Of a DNA stretch of 64,000 nt, positions 18,820 to 28,294 are shown in pieces. The notes beneath the pieces were generated by a model. The model ran no database searches and was not told the DNA's origin. It saw only the letters and a program-made list of their open reading frames with translations. Position 1 is the first letter of the stretch. Every line of letters begins with the position of its first letter. Both the position numbers and the translations under genes were made by a program. Location of the stretch: positions 1,597,001 to 1,661,000 of the forward strand of contig NZ_CP032152.1 of NCBI RefSeq assembly GCF_003555505.1. Direction: 5' to 3'. Source of the DNA: Thermosynechococcus sichuanensis E542. GTDB lineage: Bacteria; Cyanobacteriota; Cyanobacteriia; Thermosynechococcales; Thermosynechococcaceae.

Positions 18820-18845
18820 TCACGTTTCGTTATCGTGACGCGAAA
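18820..18845. promoter_or_regulatory. Two nested inverted repeats between pentapeptide and LysR genes
   Basis: TCACG-N9-CGTGA (18820-18838) overlaps TTTCG-N11-CGAAA (18825-18845). The second has the T-N11-A spacing typical of LysR-family binding sites. It lies 46 nt before the LysR start, where an autoregulatory operator would be expected. Prediction from pattern only. Confidence 0.5.
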
Positions 18846-18891
18846 TTTGATAGAATTCCATCTATGTAGCCCTATCGCTGACGAAAGGAGA

Positions 18892-19854
18892 ATGGGTTTG
18901 AAACAAGCAACCCTACATCAGCTTAAGGTTTTTGAGGTCACTGCTCGCCACGGAAGTTTTACCCGCGCTGCTGAGGAACTCTTTCTGACGCAGCCCACCG
19001 TTTCGATTCAAATGAAGCAGTTGACCCGTGTCGTGGGTATGCCCCTCTTTGAGCAAGTGGGTAAGCGGCTCTATCTCACGGAAGCCGGCAAGGAACTGCT
19101 GGCCACCTGCCAAGACATCTTTGAGCGCCTTGAGCGGTTTGAAATGGCCATTGCCAATCTCAAGGGTCTCAAGCAGGGACACTTGCGGCTGTGTGTCATT
19201 ACCACAGCCAAATATGTGATTCCGCGGCTGCTAGGGCCATTTTGCCAGCGCTATCCGGGGATTGATGTCGCCCTGACGGTCACCAACCATGAACAGGTGG
19301 TGGAGCGTATCCGAGGCAATATGGACGATCTCTATATTCCCAGTTGCCCGCCAGAGAATGTGGACGTGGAGTGCCACCGCTTTTTGGATAATCCCTTAGT
19401 GGTGGTTGCCCCCAGTCACCATCGCCTCAGTGGCCGCAGTAAAATCCCGATCCAAGAACTGGCGGGAGAACCCTTTATTATGCGGGAGCAGGGGTCGGGC
19501 ACCCGCCAAGCGGTGGAGAAGCTCTTTGCGGCGCACGGGGTGCCAATCAATATCCGCCTTGAGCTGGGAAGTAACGAGTCCATTAAGCAGGCGATCGCCG
19601 GCGGCCTAGGGATTTCTGTCCTGTCCCATCATTGCTTAGCCCTTGATCGCGAGTCCAGCCAGTTGACAATTCTCGATGTCGAACATTTCCCGATTCAGCG
19701 GCACTGGCATCTGGTCTATCCTGCGGGCAAACAACTCTCGGTCGTGGCTCAGGCCTTCTTTGACTACGTGTCCACCGAGGGTCGGGAGATGATTGAATCG
19801 AGCCTCACCTATCCCAGTGCGGCGGCGCCGGCCAAGGAACTCAACCCTGTCTAA
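18892..19854 (+). CDS. LysR-family transcription regulator, CmpR/RbcR-like
   Basis: 320 residues. The winged-helix DNA-binding domain occupies about 5-65 (FTRAAEELFLTQPTVSIQMK) and the effector-binding periplasmic-protein-like fold the rest (VITTAKYVIPRLLG, SNESIKQAIAGGLGISVLS). The sequence is of the cyanobacterial carbon-metabolism group that includes CmpR and RbcR, closest in my judgement to CmpR, which activates bicarbonate-transport genes. The target genes are not adjacent here. ATG 18892 follows AAAGGAG by one base; the frame extends to GTG 18835, which would cover the palindrome. Confidence 0.85.
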   Translation: MGLKQATLHQLKVFEVTARHGSFTRAAEELFLTQPTVSIQMKQLTRVVGMPLFEQVGKRLYLTEAGKELLATCQDIFERLERFEMAIANLKGLKQGHLRLCVITTAKYVIPRLLGPFCQRYPGIDVALTVTNHEQVVERIRGNMDDLYIPSCPPENVDVECHRFLDNPLVVVAPSHHRLSGRSKIPIQELAGEPFIMREQGSGTRQAVEKLFAAHGVPINIRLELGSNESIKQAIAGGLGISVLSHHCLALDRESSQLTILDVEHFPIQRHWHLVYPAGKQLSVVAQAFFDYVSTEGREMIESSLTYPSAAAPAKELNPV

Positions 19855-19855
19855 C

Positions 19856-20500
19856 ATGGTCAAACTCCAATTTCTCACCCTTCCCGATCCGCCGATCGCG
19901 GCAGATCATAGCCTTCTATTGCTCCACGGCTGGGGTGCCAATGCCGCCGATCTCATTTCCCTTGGATCGTTGCTGGCGCCCCAAGCCCAAACCTATGCAG
20001 CGGAAGCCCCCTTTCCCCATCCCTACGTTCCCCAAGGGCGGATGTGGTATGACCTGAATCAGCACAATGCCCTCAGTGGCTCATTACTGCTGGATGAGCA
20101 AGCCACGGATCTCGCCACCAGTGAAGCGGCACTGCGGGAGTGGATTGCCAGTTTGCCCATTGATCTCAGCCGCACCATTTTAGGGGGATTTTCCCAAGGG
20201 GGAGCACTGACATTGGCTGTGGGGTTAACGTTGCCTTTAGCCGGATTATTGGTCTTTAGTGGCTATTTGGTGCGCCCGCCAACAGTGACAGTCACCTCAC
20301 CGCCCGTGTTGATGATCCATGGCACAGCGGATCCTGTGGTGCCCTTTGCCAGTGCCCAAGCCAGTTGGCAAACCCTGCAAGCCGCAGGAGTCAAGGGAGC
20401 CTTTCATGCCCTACCCATGGCCCATGAAATTAATGGAGAAGCAATCGCGATCGCCCGCCAGTTTATTGAGAAGACCCTTCCTAACATCAACTCAAATTGA
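19856..20500 (+). CDS. Alpha/beta hydrolase, phospholipase/carboxylesterase type
   Basis: 215 residues. The nucleophile elbow is GGFSQGGAL, the oxyanion region LLLHGWGANAADL, and the acid and His are expected in HGTADPVVP and MAHEING. This matches the small esterase group (YpfH-, EstB- and carboxylesterase 2-like). The substrate is unknown. ATG 19856 lies one base after the LysR stop, so the two are cotranscribed. The 3' end overlaps the phytol-kinase-like gene by 14 nt. Confidence 0.82.
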   Translation: MVKLQFLTLPDPPIAADHSLLLLHGWGANAADLISLGSLLAPQAQTYAAEAPFPHPYVPQGRMWYDLNQHNALSGSLLLDEQATDLATSEAALREWIASLPIDLSRTILGGFSQGGALTLAVGLTLPLAGLLVFSGYLVRPPTVTVTSPPVLMIHGTADPVVPFASAQASWQTLQAAGVKGAFHALPMAHEINGEAIAIARQFIEKTLPNINSN

Positions 20501-21137
20501 GTAACCCATAGGCAAGCAAAGCGCTACCGATCGGCACTGTGAGATTATCAATCCCTCGCCAAGCAATCAGTTCCAACAGGGTGGCACCGAGACCCACCAA
20601 GGGGGCAATCCAGAACCACTCTAAGGCGGCAATGGGGGTGAGGGATAGAGCCGCCACCAAGGTACTCACACAGAACATGGTCAGGGTTCCTTCCCAGCTT
20701 TTACTGGTTCGCGGTAGGGGATGGCGTCCCCAGTTAATCCCCACAAGGGCAGCCAAGCCATCTCCCCAAGCCATGACTAAAATTCCCAGAACTGCCAGTT
20801 CCGGCAGTGTGTCCCAAAAGAGTGCCATTAATGTGCCAATACTCACCGCATAAAAAAAGGTGCCCCAGCTTTGGCGCCCCACGGCACTAATACTGGCAAA
20901 AATCGGCACCCAATGGGACACAAGGGTAATCACACCAGCGATCGCTGCGGCCACAATTCCCCAACTGGTGGGTACCCCTAGGGCATAGGCAATGAGAATC
21001 ACTTGACCCGCACCAATGTGAACCACTTTCCGTGACCATTCTTTGGCATTGGGAAACCAAGCGTGAACCAGTTCTGCGGTTAACAGCACCAAGCCCAGCC
21101 AACTGGTGACTAAAATTCCTGCCCGGAACATTGTCAT
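20487..21137 (-). CDS. Phytol kinase-like membrane protein
   Basis: 216 residues with about six membrane segments. KVVHIGAGQ near residue 36, WGDGLAALVG and the SWEGTLTMF motif place it in the dolichol/phytol kinase family that contains plant VTE5 and Synechocystis Slr1652. It would phosphorylate phytol released from chlorophyll, using CTP, for reuse in tocopherol, phylloquinone or chlorophyll. Start ATG 21137 has GAGGA six bases before it. Farnesol kinase activity is an alternative within the family. Confidence 0.82.
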   Translation of the reverse strand: MTMFRAGILVTSWLGLVLLTAELVHAWFPNAKEWSRKVVHIGAGQVILIAYALGVPTSWGIVAAAIAGVITLVSHWVPIFASISAVGRQSWGTFFYAVSIGTLMALFWDTLPELAVLGILVMAWGDGLAALVGINWGRHPLPRTSKSWEGTLTMFCVSTLVAALSLTPIAALEWFWIAPLVGLGATLLELIAWRGIDNLTVPIGSALLAYGLLNLS

Positions 21138-21163
21138 TGCTATCCTCAGATGGCCGTGGCTCC

Positions 21164-22288
21164 TTACTGTGTCTGCTGGGCAAAAAACTGGGTCACAATC
21201 TCAAGGATGCGATCGCTGGCATGACCATCACCAAAGGGGTTAATCGCTGTTGCCATGCGGTTGTAGGCCACTGCATCCGTAAGCAATTCAATTGCTGCCG
21301 CTGCAATTGTATCCGCAAAGGTGCCCACCAGTTTAGCCGTGCCAGCGGTGACCGCTTCCGGGCGTTCAGTGGTTTCTCGCAACACCAGTACCGGTTTACC
21401 GAGGCTAGGGGCTTCCTCTTGGAGGCCACCGGAATCTGTCAGCAAGAGCGTTGATCCCTTAATCGCTGCCACAAGGGCAGGATAGTCCAGTGGCTCGGTG
21501 AGAAAAACACGGGGATGATGCTCTAAATAGGCTTTGAGGGGTTCACGCACAGTGGGATTGCGGTGCAGGGGCAAGAGCAAGGCCGTATCAGGAATCGTAT
21601 TTAAGATTTTCAGGAAGCCATTGGCAATGTCTTCTAGGGGGGCACCCCAGTTTTCACGGCGGTGAACGGTGGCAAGGAGCACCCGATACTGTTGCCAGTC
21701 AAGGCCGGGAACATGGCACACCGGCTGGCGATCGGCCACCTGGAAGAGGGCATCAATCACGGTATTGCCCGTCAAGTGAATGCTACCTGTGACCCCGGCG
21801 GCCTGAAGATTCTTGACGGCTTGTTCCGTAGGGGCAAAATGCAACTGTGCCAATTGGGAAATCAGGCGGCGGTTGGCTTCTTCTGGATAGGGGTTGTAGA
21901 GATCGTCGGTGCGCAAGCCCGCTTCCACATGACCGACGGGAATTTGCTGATAAAAGGCGGCAAGGGTAGCGGCAAAGGCAGTTGTCGTATCCCCCTGTAC
22001 CAAAACAAGACGGGGCAGGAGTTCTTGATAGAGTTGCTCGAGGCCTTGCAGAGCACGGCAGGTAATTTCCGTCAGGGTTTGCTTTGGCTGCATAATGGCC
22101 AAGTCCCGATCGGCCCGCAGGTCAAACAGTGCCATCACTTGATCCACCATCTCGCGGTGCTGCCCCGTGAGGACAATGTAGGGTTCAAAAAGGGGCGATC
22201 GCTGGAAAGCTTGAATAACTGGTGCCAATTTGATTGCCTCCGGGCGCGTACCCAATGTAATGCAGATCGGGATTGGGGAAGCAACCAT
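21164..22288 (-). CDS. wecB: UDP-N-acetylglucosamine 2-epimerase (non-hydrolysing)
   Basis: 374 residues. Interconverts UDP-GlcNAc and UDP-ManNAc for surface polysaccharide synthesis. Family motifs include TLGTRPEAIKLAP at the N-terminus, VQGDTTTAFA, HVEAGLRTDDLYNPYPEE, VTVHRREN-like TVHRRENWG and LLTDSGGLQEEAPSLGKP. It is far from the polysaccharide cluster at 36-46 kb but could feed it. It lies 26 nt downstream of the next leftward gene's start region, so it is its own leftward unit together with the phytol-kinase-like gene. Confidence 0.93.
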   Translation of the reverse strand: MVASPIPICITLGTRPEAIKLAPVIQAFQRSPLFEPYIVLTGQHREMVDQVMALFDLRADRDLAIMQPKQTLTEITCRALQGLEQLYQELLPRLVLVQGDTTTAFAATLAAFYQQIPVGHVEAGLRTDDLYNPYPEEANRRLISQLAQLHFAPTEQAVKNLQAAGVTGSIHLTGNTVIDALFQVADRQPVCHVPGLDWQQYRVLLATVHRRENWGAPLEDIANGFLKILNTIPDTALLLPLHRNPTVREPLKAYLEHHPRVFLTEPLDYPALVAAIKGSTLLLTDSGGLQEEAPSLGKPVLVLRETTERPEAVTAGTAKLVGTFADTIAAAAIELLTDAVAYNRMATAINPFGDGHASDRILEIVTQFFAQQTQ

Positions 22289-22413
22289 GGCCGTCTAAAT
22301 GCTAAGAACAATAACTCTTAGTGTACCGAGAAGCGAGCGTGCCATCCTTGTGACAGGGACTGTATGTTAATAATAGAAGGGAATGCACCGCCATTGCGCT
22401 CGCTGAGGTGGCC

Positions 22414-22929
22414 ATGATTGAAATGACCGTTGCTGGGATTGCCCTCGATGCCACTAACCGTCGCACTCCGATTGTGTTGCTTAAAGATGGTGCTGGACGG
22501 CGAGCACTGCCCATCTGGATTGGCGATAATGAGGCGCGGGCAATTTTAATGGCCTTGGAAAATCAACGGGCACCGCGACCCATGACCCATGATCTCATGG
22601 CGAATATTCTCAATGAATGGAATATGACCCTAGAGCGGGTGGTGATCCACTCCCTTGAAGACAACACCTACTATGCGGTGCTGACGCTGCGCCAAGGAGA
22701 AACTCGCAAAGAGATTGATGCTCGTCCCAGTGATGCCATTGCCCTTGCTCTGCGCTGTGATTGCCCGATTTGGGTGATGGAAGCGGTGGTTGCCGATGCC
22801 TCGATTCCCGTCGATCGCGATGCTGACGAGGAAGAACGCCAAGCCTTTCGCCGCTTTTTAGATTCGATTCGCCCCGAAGATTTTATTCAGCAGGGACGGG
22901 GAATGGAAGAGGATTCCTCCGCCGGCTAG
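22414..22929 (+). CDS. Bifunctional nuclease family protein (DUF151)
   Basis: 171 residues. An N-terminal DUF151 domain (about 1-125) has LLKDGAGRRALPIWIGDNEA and ARPSDAIALALR, followed by a short acidic segment with a UVR-like RRFLDSIRPEDF. Plant and Thermotoga members have nuclease activity on DNA and RNA; the bacterial role is unclear. ATG 22414 is preferred to GTG 22408. The next gene starts one base after the stop, so they form an operon. Confidence 0.85.
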   Translation: MIEMTVAGIALDATNRRTPIVLLKDGAGRRALPIWIGDNEARAILMALENQRAPRPMTHDLMANILNEWNMTLERVVIHSLEDNTYYAVLTLRQGETRKEIDARPSDAIALALRCDCPIWVMEAVVADASIPVDRDADEEERQAFRRFLDSIRPEDFIQQGRGMEEDSSAG

Positions 22930-22930
22930 A

Positions 22931-24052
22931 ATGCGCTATCGCCGCTTTGGTCGCACGGGACTAAACCTCTCGGTGTTTTCCCTCGGAACAATGCGTGCCT
23001 TGGGCAGTCCAGAGGTCATGCAGGCGGTCATTGAGGGGGCGATCGCCCACGGCATTAACCACATTGAAACTGCTGCCGCCTACGGGGCTAGTGAAACCTA
23101 CATTGGTCGTGCCCTTAAGGCATTGGGTCAACCTCCCGTTTTTATCACTACCAAGCTATTGCCCCAAGGGGATGGGGATCACGTCCAGCGGCAAATTGCT
23201 CAATCCCTTGAGCGTCTCCAAGTCTCACGGTTAGACGGTGTCGCCCTCCATGGCCTAAACACCCCTGAGCATCTCGCATGGCTGAGCACTGAGGGGATGG
23301 CAATGCTGCGGCAGTTGCAAGCACAGGGGCTAATTGGTGCTTTGGGCTTCTCCAGTCATGGATCGTTGGCTGTGATTTTACAGGCGATCGCCAGCAATCA
23401 ATTCGACTTTGTTAATCTACATTACACCTACTTTCAGCAACGCAATGCGCCAGCGATCGCCGCTGCCGCTGAACGGGATATGGGCATTTTTATCATCTCT
23501 CCGGCCGATAAGGGGGGACAACTCTACCAGCCTTCCCAACGGCTCCAAGACCTCTGTGCGCCTTTTCACCCTCTCCATTGGAGCTATCGCTGGTTACTGA
23601 GTCAGCCTGCCATCACCACGCTGAGTATTGGGCCTGCCACCGTTGCCGAGTTGGCCTTTCCCCTAGCCGTGGCCGATCAGGTGGCACCCCTGAGCGCTGA
23701 AGAGCAAGCGGTGGGCGATCGCCTACAAGCGGTGATGCAAGAAACCCTAGGCAGAGATTTGTGTCAACAATGTTATGCCTGTTTGCCCTGCCCTGAGGAG
23801 ATTCATATCCCCGAAGTGTTGCGGTTGCACAACTTGGCCGTCGCCTACGACATGAGGGAGTTTGGCAAGTATCGCTATGGCATGTTTGGCCGCGCCGGGC
23901 ATTGGTTTCCCGGTCAGCCCGCGAACCGTTGTACTGAGTGTGGCGATTGTTTGCCCCGCTGTCCCAGTGGTTTGGAGATTCCCCGCCTATTGCGTGAAAC
24001 CCATGAACAGTTGCACGGTACCTCGCGATCGCGCCTTTGGCAGAATATTTGA
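22931..24052 (+). CDS. Aldo/keto reductase with C-terminal 4Fe-4S ferredoxin domain
   Basis: 373 residues. The first 260 form an aldo/keto reductase barrel: the Asp of the tetrad lies in HIETAAAYG and the Lys in FITTKLLPQ, with a His in VALHGL. The C-terminal 100 residues have a Cys set CQQCYACLPCP and a second set CTECGDCLPRCP, enough for iron-sulfur clusters. This fused type is widespread in cyanobacteria; the substrate and electron role are not known. It starts one base after the bifunctional nuclease gene. Confidence 0.87.
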   Translation: MRYRRFGRTGLNLSVFSLGTMRALGSPEVMQAVIEGAIAHGINHIETAAAYGASETYIGRALKALGQPPVFITTKLLPQGDGDHVQRQIAQSLERLQVSRLDGVALHGLNTPEHLAWLSTEGMAMLRQLQAQGLIGALGFSSHGSLAVILQAIASNQFDFVNLHYTYFQQRNAPAIAAAAERDMGIFIISPADKGGQLYQPSQRLQDLCAPFHPLHWSYRWLLSQPAITTLSIGPATVAELAFPLAVADQVAPLSAEEQAVGDRLQAVMQETLGRDLCQQCYACLPCPEEIHIPEVLRLHNLAVAYDMREFGKYRYGMFGRAGHWFPGQPANRCTECGDCLPRCPSGLEIPRLLRETHEQLHGTSRSRLWQNI

Positions 24053-24070
24053 TGGAAAATAAAAAACTTC

Positions 24071-24148
24071 CTATAGGGTATTGAATTTCTCGTTGGTGGT
24101 TGCTTGATTGGTTTTCACCTCAAGGGTCAATTCGTCGGTGAGAATCAT
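24071..24148 (-). CDS. Possible 25-codon small ORF (tentative)
   Basis: Leftward ATG 24148 to TAG 24071, encoding a hydrophilic 25-residue peptide beginning MILTDELTLEV. A TATAAT hexamer ends seven bases before the ATG, so a leaderless transcript is conceivable. No ribosome site, no hydrophobic segment and no recognised family. It could be chance; the rest of the 24053-24291 gap contains a TATAGT hexamer that may serve alaS. Confidence 0.2.
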   Translation of the reverse strand: MILTDELTLEVKTNQATTNEKFNTL

Positions 24149-24291
24149 GTTGTCGATTATAGTCTGAGTCTCAAGGCCAGAGCTGCAATTACCCACACCA
24201 CTAAACTACGCTATAGTGGCAATACCCTTGCGAAGTTTATGATGGAATAGTATTTTTGCTGTTTGTTGCGCTCCGTTGAGACTTTGTTCCA

Positions 24292-26967
24292 ATGACCTCG
24301 TCCCCTTCTGCGTCGGCGACAACTGCCCTCACAGGTGATCAAATTCGCCAAAAATTCCTTGACTTCTATGCCGCCAAGGGACACACGATTTTGCCCAGTG
24401 CCTCGCTGATTCCAGAGGATCCGACGGTGCTGCTGACGATCGCTGGCATGCTCCCCTTCAAACCGATTTTCCTCGGTCAAGAAGCCCCCAAAGTGCCCCG
24501 TGCCACTACTGCCCAGAAATGTCTGCGCACCAATGACATCGAAAATGTAGGCCGCACCGCTCGCCACCACACCTTCTTTGAAATGTTGGGTAACTTCAGC
24601 TTTGGCGACTACTTCAAGGCGGAGGCCATTGCTTGGGCATGGGAGCTGATGACCACGGTTTATGGTTTGCCCCCAGAACGGCTCTTGGTGAGCGTCTTTG
24701 AAAATGACGATGAGGCCTACGAGATTTGGCATCGCCAAGTGGGCTTGCCCAAGGAGCGCATCCAGCGCATGGGGGAGGAGAGTAACTTTTGGACGGCTGG
24801 GCCAACGGGTCCCTGTGGCCCCTGTTCTGAGATTTACTACGACTTCTACCCGGAAAAGGGGTTAGCTGCCGTTGATCTCGATGACGATCGCCGCTTCATC
24901 GAACTCTACAACTTGGTGTTCATGGAGTTGAACCAGGACGACCAAGGGCGCCGCACCCCCCTTAAGGCAAAAAACATTGATACGGGCATGGGGCTAGAGC
25001 GGATGGCACAGGTTCTCCAAGGGGTGCCCAACAACTACGAAACGGATTTAATTTTCCCGATTATTGAGGCGGCAGCGCAGCGAGCTGGGATTCAGTACCG
25101 CAAAGCCAATGCCAGCACCAAAACCTCCCTCAAGGTGATTGGCGATCACACCCGTGCAGTGGTTCATCTCATTGCCGATGGCGTCACCGCCAGTAATGTG
25201 GGACGTGGCTATGTGCTGCGGCGATTGATTCGGCGCATTGTCCGCCATAGTCGCCTGTTGGGGATGAATGAACTGGTGACCCCTGCTTTAGCTCAAGTGG
25301 CGATTGATCTGGCTGCCAACGTCTATCCCAATGTGCGCGAGCGGCAGGCAGTGATTCTCAGCGAACTCCAGCGGGAGGAGGAGCAATTTCTCAAGACCTT
25401 GGATCGGGGTGAGAAGCTCTTGGCGGAAATGCTGGCTCCCCTGAAGACAGCTAAGGGTAAAAAACGCAGTAAACCGCAATTGGCGGGACGCGATGCCTTT
25501 GTTCTTTTTGATACCTATGGCTTCCCCTTGGAGTTGACCCAAGAGATTGCCGCCGAGCAAGGCATTGGTGTGGATGTGGCTGAGTTTGAAGCCTGTATGG
25601 CCGAGCAGCGGCAACGCTCCCAAGCAGCCCATGAAACCATTGATATTACGGTGCAAGAGGGGATTGACTCCCTAGCGGATCAACTGCATCCGACGCAATT
25701 TCGCGGCTACGACGAGTTGAGTTTGACCACGACGGTGACAGCGATTTTAGTGGCGGGTCATCCAGTGACAACGGCAACGGCGGGGACAGAGGTGCAGGTC
25801 ATCCTTGAGGAAACCCCCTTCTATGCGGAATCCGGCGGCCAAATTGGCGATCGCGGGTACTTGGCCACCAGTGATGCCCTCGTGCAAATCCACGATGTGC
25901 AAAAGCAAAAAGAATTGTTTGTTCACTATGGCAAAGTGGAGCGGGGCAGCCTTAGTGTCGGCGATCGCGTCAGCGCCCAGATTGATCTCAGTTGTCGGCG
26001 GCGAGTACAAGCACACCACACGGCAACGCACCTCTTGCAGGCGGCCTTGAAAAAGCTCATTGATGAGAACATTTCCCAAGCAGGGTCCTTAGTGGCCTTT
26101 GATCGGCTGCGGTTTGACTTTAACTGCCCCCGTGCCCTCACTCGTGAGGAGCTGCAACAGATTGAAGATCAAATTAATACGTGGATTAGTGAAAGCCACG
26201 CCACCCACACCAGTATCATGGCGCTCAATGAAGCCAAGGCCAAGGGGGCGATCGCCATGTTTGGCGAAAAATACGGTGAGCAGGTGCGCGTCCTCGACAT
26301 TCCGGGCGTTTCTATGGAACTCTGTGGTGGCACCCATGTCCACAACACCGCTGAAATTGGCCTCTTTAAGATCATTAGTGAGAGTGGGGTGGCCGCTGGC
26401 ATTCGCCGCATTGAAGCCATTGCTGGACCGGCGGTGCGGGACTATTTGCAACAGCGCGATAGCATTGTTCGCGAGCTGTGCGATCGCTTCAAAGCGAAAC
26501 CAGAAGAGGTTCTCGATCGCATTAGCCAACTCCAAGCGGATCTCAAAGCCCAGCAAAAGGAACTAGAACACCTCAAAGCCGAATTGGCTCTTGCCAAAAC
26601 CCAAGCCCTCTTGGAGCAGGCGGAAGCCGTCAGCAATACCCATCTTCTCATTGCCTCCCTAGCAGGCGTAGATCCCCAAGGACTAAAAACGGCTGCCGAA
26701 TGGCTCCTCAATAAATTGGGTAGTGGTGCTGTGGTGTTGGCCACTCAGCCTGCTGCTGACAAAGTGAACCTTTTAGTTGCCGCCAGTCAAGACGTTGTGC
26801 AGCGGGGGGTGCATGCCGGTCAACTGGTGGCGGAACTCGCCCAAGTCTGTGGTGGGCGCGGTGGCGGGCGTCCCAACTTTGCCCAAGCGGGGGGATCTCA
26901 ACCTGAAAAATTGCCCGCGGCGTTGGAATTGGCGCACTCTCGCCTCAAAGGGATCCTTGAATCCTGA
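24292..26967 (+). CDS. alaS: Alanine--tRNA ligase
   Basis: 891 residues, full length. The catalytic domain (about 15-280) includes [17 protein letters not shown] and [14 protein letters not shown]. The editing domain has the zinc/editing motifs [12 protein letters not shown] and CGGTHVHNT. The C-terminal domain ends with [15 protein letters not shown], the DHHA1/C-Ala region. Cytoplasmic. The first ten or so residues are low complexity ([10 protein letters not shown]), so the exact start within this stretch is open; ATG 24292 is used. Confidence 0.96.
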   Translation: MTSSPSASATTALTGDQIRQKFLDFYAAKGHTILPSASLIPEDPTVLLTIAGMLPFKPIFLGQEAPKVPRATTAQKCLRTNDIENVGRTARHHTFFEMLGNFSFGDYFKAEAIAWAWELMTTVYGLPPERLLVSVFENDDEAYEIWHRQVGLPKERIQRMGEESNFWTAGPTGPCGPCSEIYYDFYPEKGLAAVDLDDDRRFIELYNLVFMELNQDDQGRRTPLKAKNIDTGMGLERMAQVLQGVPNNYETDLIFPIIEAAAQRAGIQYRKANASTKTSLKVIGDHTRAVVHLIADGVTASNVGRGYVLRRLIRRIVRHSRLLGMNELVTPALAQVAIDLAANVYPNVRERQAVILSELQREEEQFLKTLDRGEKLLAEMLAPLKTAKGKKRSKPQLAGRDAFVLFDTYGFPLELTQEIAAEQGIGVDVAEFEACMAEQRQRSQAAHETIDITVQEGIDSLADQLHPTQFRGYDELSLTTTVTAILVAGHPVTTATAGTEVQVILEETPFYAESGGQIGDRGYLATSDALVQIHDVQKQKELFVHYGKVERGSLSVGDRVSAQIDLSCRRRVQAHHTATHLLQAALKKLIDENISQAGSLVAFDRLRFDFNCPRALTREELQQIEDQINTWISESHATHTSIMALNEAKAKGAIAMFGEKYGEQVRVLDIPGVSMELCGGTHVHNTAEIGLFKIISESGVAAGIRRIEAIAGPAVRDYLQQRDSIVRELCDRFKAKPEEVLDRISQLQADLKAQQKELEHLKAELALAKTQALLEQAEAVSNTHLLIASLAGVDPQGLKTAAEWLLNKLGSGAVVLATQPAADKVNLLVAASQDVVQRGVHAGQLVAELAQVCGGRGGGRPNFAQAGGSQPEKLPAALELAHSRLKGILES

Positions 26968-27000
26968 TATATTGACCTTCTGTTCTCACTCAGCAGCACT

Positions 27001-28233
27001 ATGGCTTTTGTTAACGCAAACTACCTCAAACTCAAGGCAGGGTATCTCTTTCCAGAAATTGCCCGCCGTGTCAATCAATTCTTGCAGAGCCATCCCGATG
27101 TCCCCCTGATTCGTCTCGGCATTGGGGATGTCACTGAACCGCTGCCAGCAGCCTGTCGCCAAGCGATGATTCAAGCCGTCGAAGAAATGGGCGATCGCGC
27201 CACCTTCAAAGGCTATGGCCCTGAGCAGGGGTATCCTTGGCTGCGGGAAAAAATTGCCGCTCACGACTTCCAAGCCCGAGGCTGCGACATTGATGCCAGT
27301 GAAATTTTTATCTCCGATGGCTCTAAGTGCGACACGGGCAATATCCTCGACATTTTTGGCGACGGCAACCGCATTGCCGTTACTGACCCCGTTTATCCCG
27401 TCTATGTGGATACTAATGTGATGGCAGGGCACACGGGGGAAGCCAATGAACGCGGCGAGTACGCTGGACTGGTCTATTTGCCGCTTACCGCTGAAAATCA
27501 CTTCACCGCCACGCTGCCCAGTGAACCCGTGGATTTAATCTACCTCTGCTTCCCCAACAATCCCACCGGTGCCGTGGCCACCCGGGAGCATTTACAGGCG
27601 TGGGTGGACTATGCCCGTGCCCACAACGCGATTATTTTCTTTGATGCCGCCTACGAAGCCTTTATTACCGATCCCGCTATTCCCCACTCGATCTATGAAA
27701 TTCCCGGTGCCCGCGAGTGCGCCATTGAATTTCGCTCCTTCTCAAAAAATGCCGGATTTACGGGAACCCGCTGTGCCTTTACCGTGGTGCCTAAGGGTCT
27801 CAAGGGACAAACCCCCAGCGGTGAAGCGGTGGAACTCTGGTCGCTGTGGCAGCGGCGGCAATCCACCAAGTTTAATGGCGTGTCCTACATTGTGCAGCGG
27901 GGTGCTGAGGCGGTTTACTCTGAAGCGGGTCAAGCCCAAGTACGGGAACTGGTGGCCTTCTATATGGAAAATGCCCGTCTCATTCGCGAAAAACTCACCC
28001 AAGCAGGCTTTGCAGTCTATGGCGGCGTCAATGCCCCCTACGTTTGGCTAAAAACGCCCCAAGGGACTGGCAGTTGGGACTTTTTCGATAAATTACTGCA
28101 CACTTGCTATGTCGTGGGTACCCCGGGTGCTGGCTTTGGGGCAGCAGGTGAGGGCTATCTGCGCCTTTCGGCCTTCAATAGTCGCGAAAATGTGGTTGAA
28201 GCCATGAACCGAGTGGTCGCGGCCTTTGGCTAG
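27001..28233 (+). CDS. dapL: LL-diaminopimelate aminotransferase
   Basis: 410 residues. A PLP enzyme that makes LL-diaminopimelate from tetrahydrodipicolinate in one step, the route used by cyanobacteria and plants for lysine and peptidoglycan. The Schiff-base Lys is in [12 protein letters not shown], and [15 protein letters not shown] and [12 protein letters not shown] are family signatures. It follows alaS by 33 nt on the same strand. Confidence 0.95.
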   Translation: MAFVNANYLKLKAGYLFPEIARRVNQFLQSHPDVPLIRLGIGDVTEPLPAACRQAMIQAVEEMGDRATFKGYGPEQGYPWLREKIAAHDFQARGCDIDASEIFISDGSKCDTGNILDIFGDGNRIAVTDPVYPVYVDTNVMAGHTGEANERGEYAGLVYLPLTAENHFTATLPSEPVDLIYLCFPNNPTGAVATREHLQAWVDYARAHNAIIFFDAAYEAFITDPAIPHSIYEIPGARECAIEFRSFSKNAGFTGTRCAFTVVPKGLKGQTPSGEAVELWSLWQRRQSTKFNGVSYIVQRGAEAVYSEAGQAQVRELVAFYMENARLIREKLTQAGFAVYGGVNAPYVWLKTPQGTGSWDFFDKLLHTCYVVGTPGAGFGAAGEGYLRLSAFNSRENVVEAMNRVVAAFG

Positions 28234-28294
28234 GGGGACGTAGGCTAAAATCGGGAAGCAGTGCGGTAACCCTTGGCCTCATTTTGGGACGCTC

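Noticed and set aside
24211-24738. 175-codon leftward ORF antisense to the alaS start
   Set aside because: It lies across the conserved catalytic domain of alanyl-tRNA synthetase and has no family resemblance; a shadow frame.
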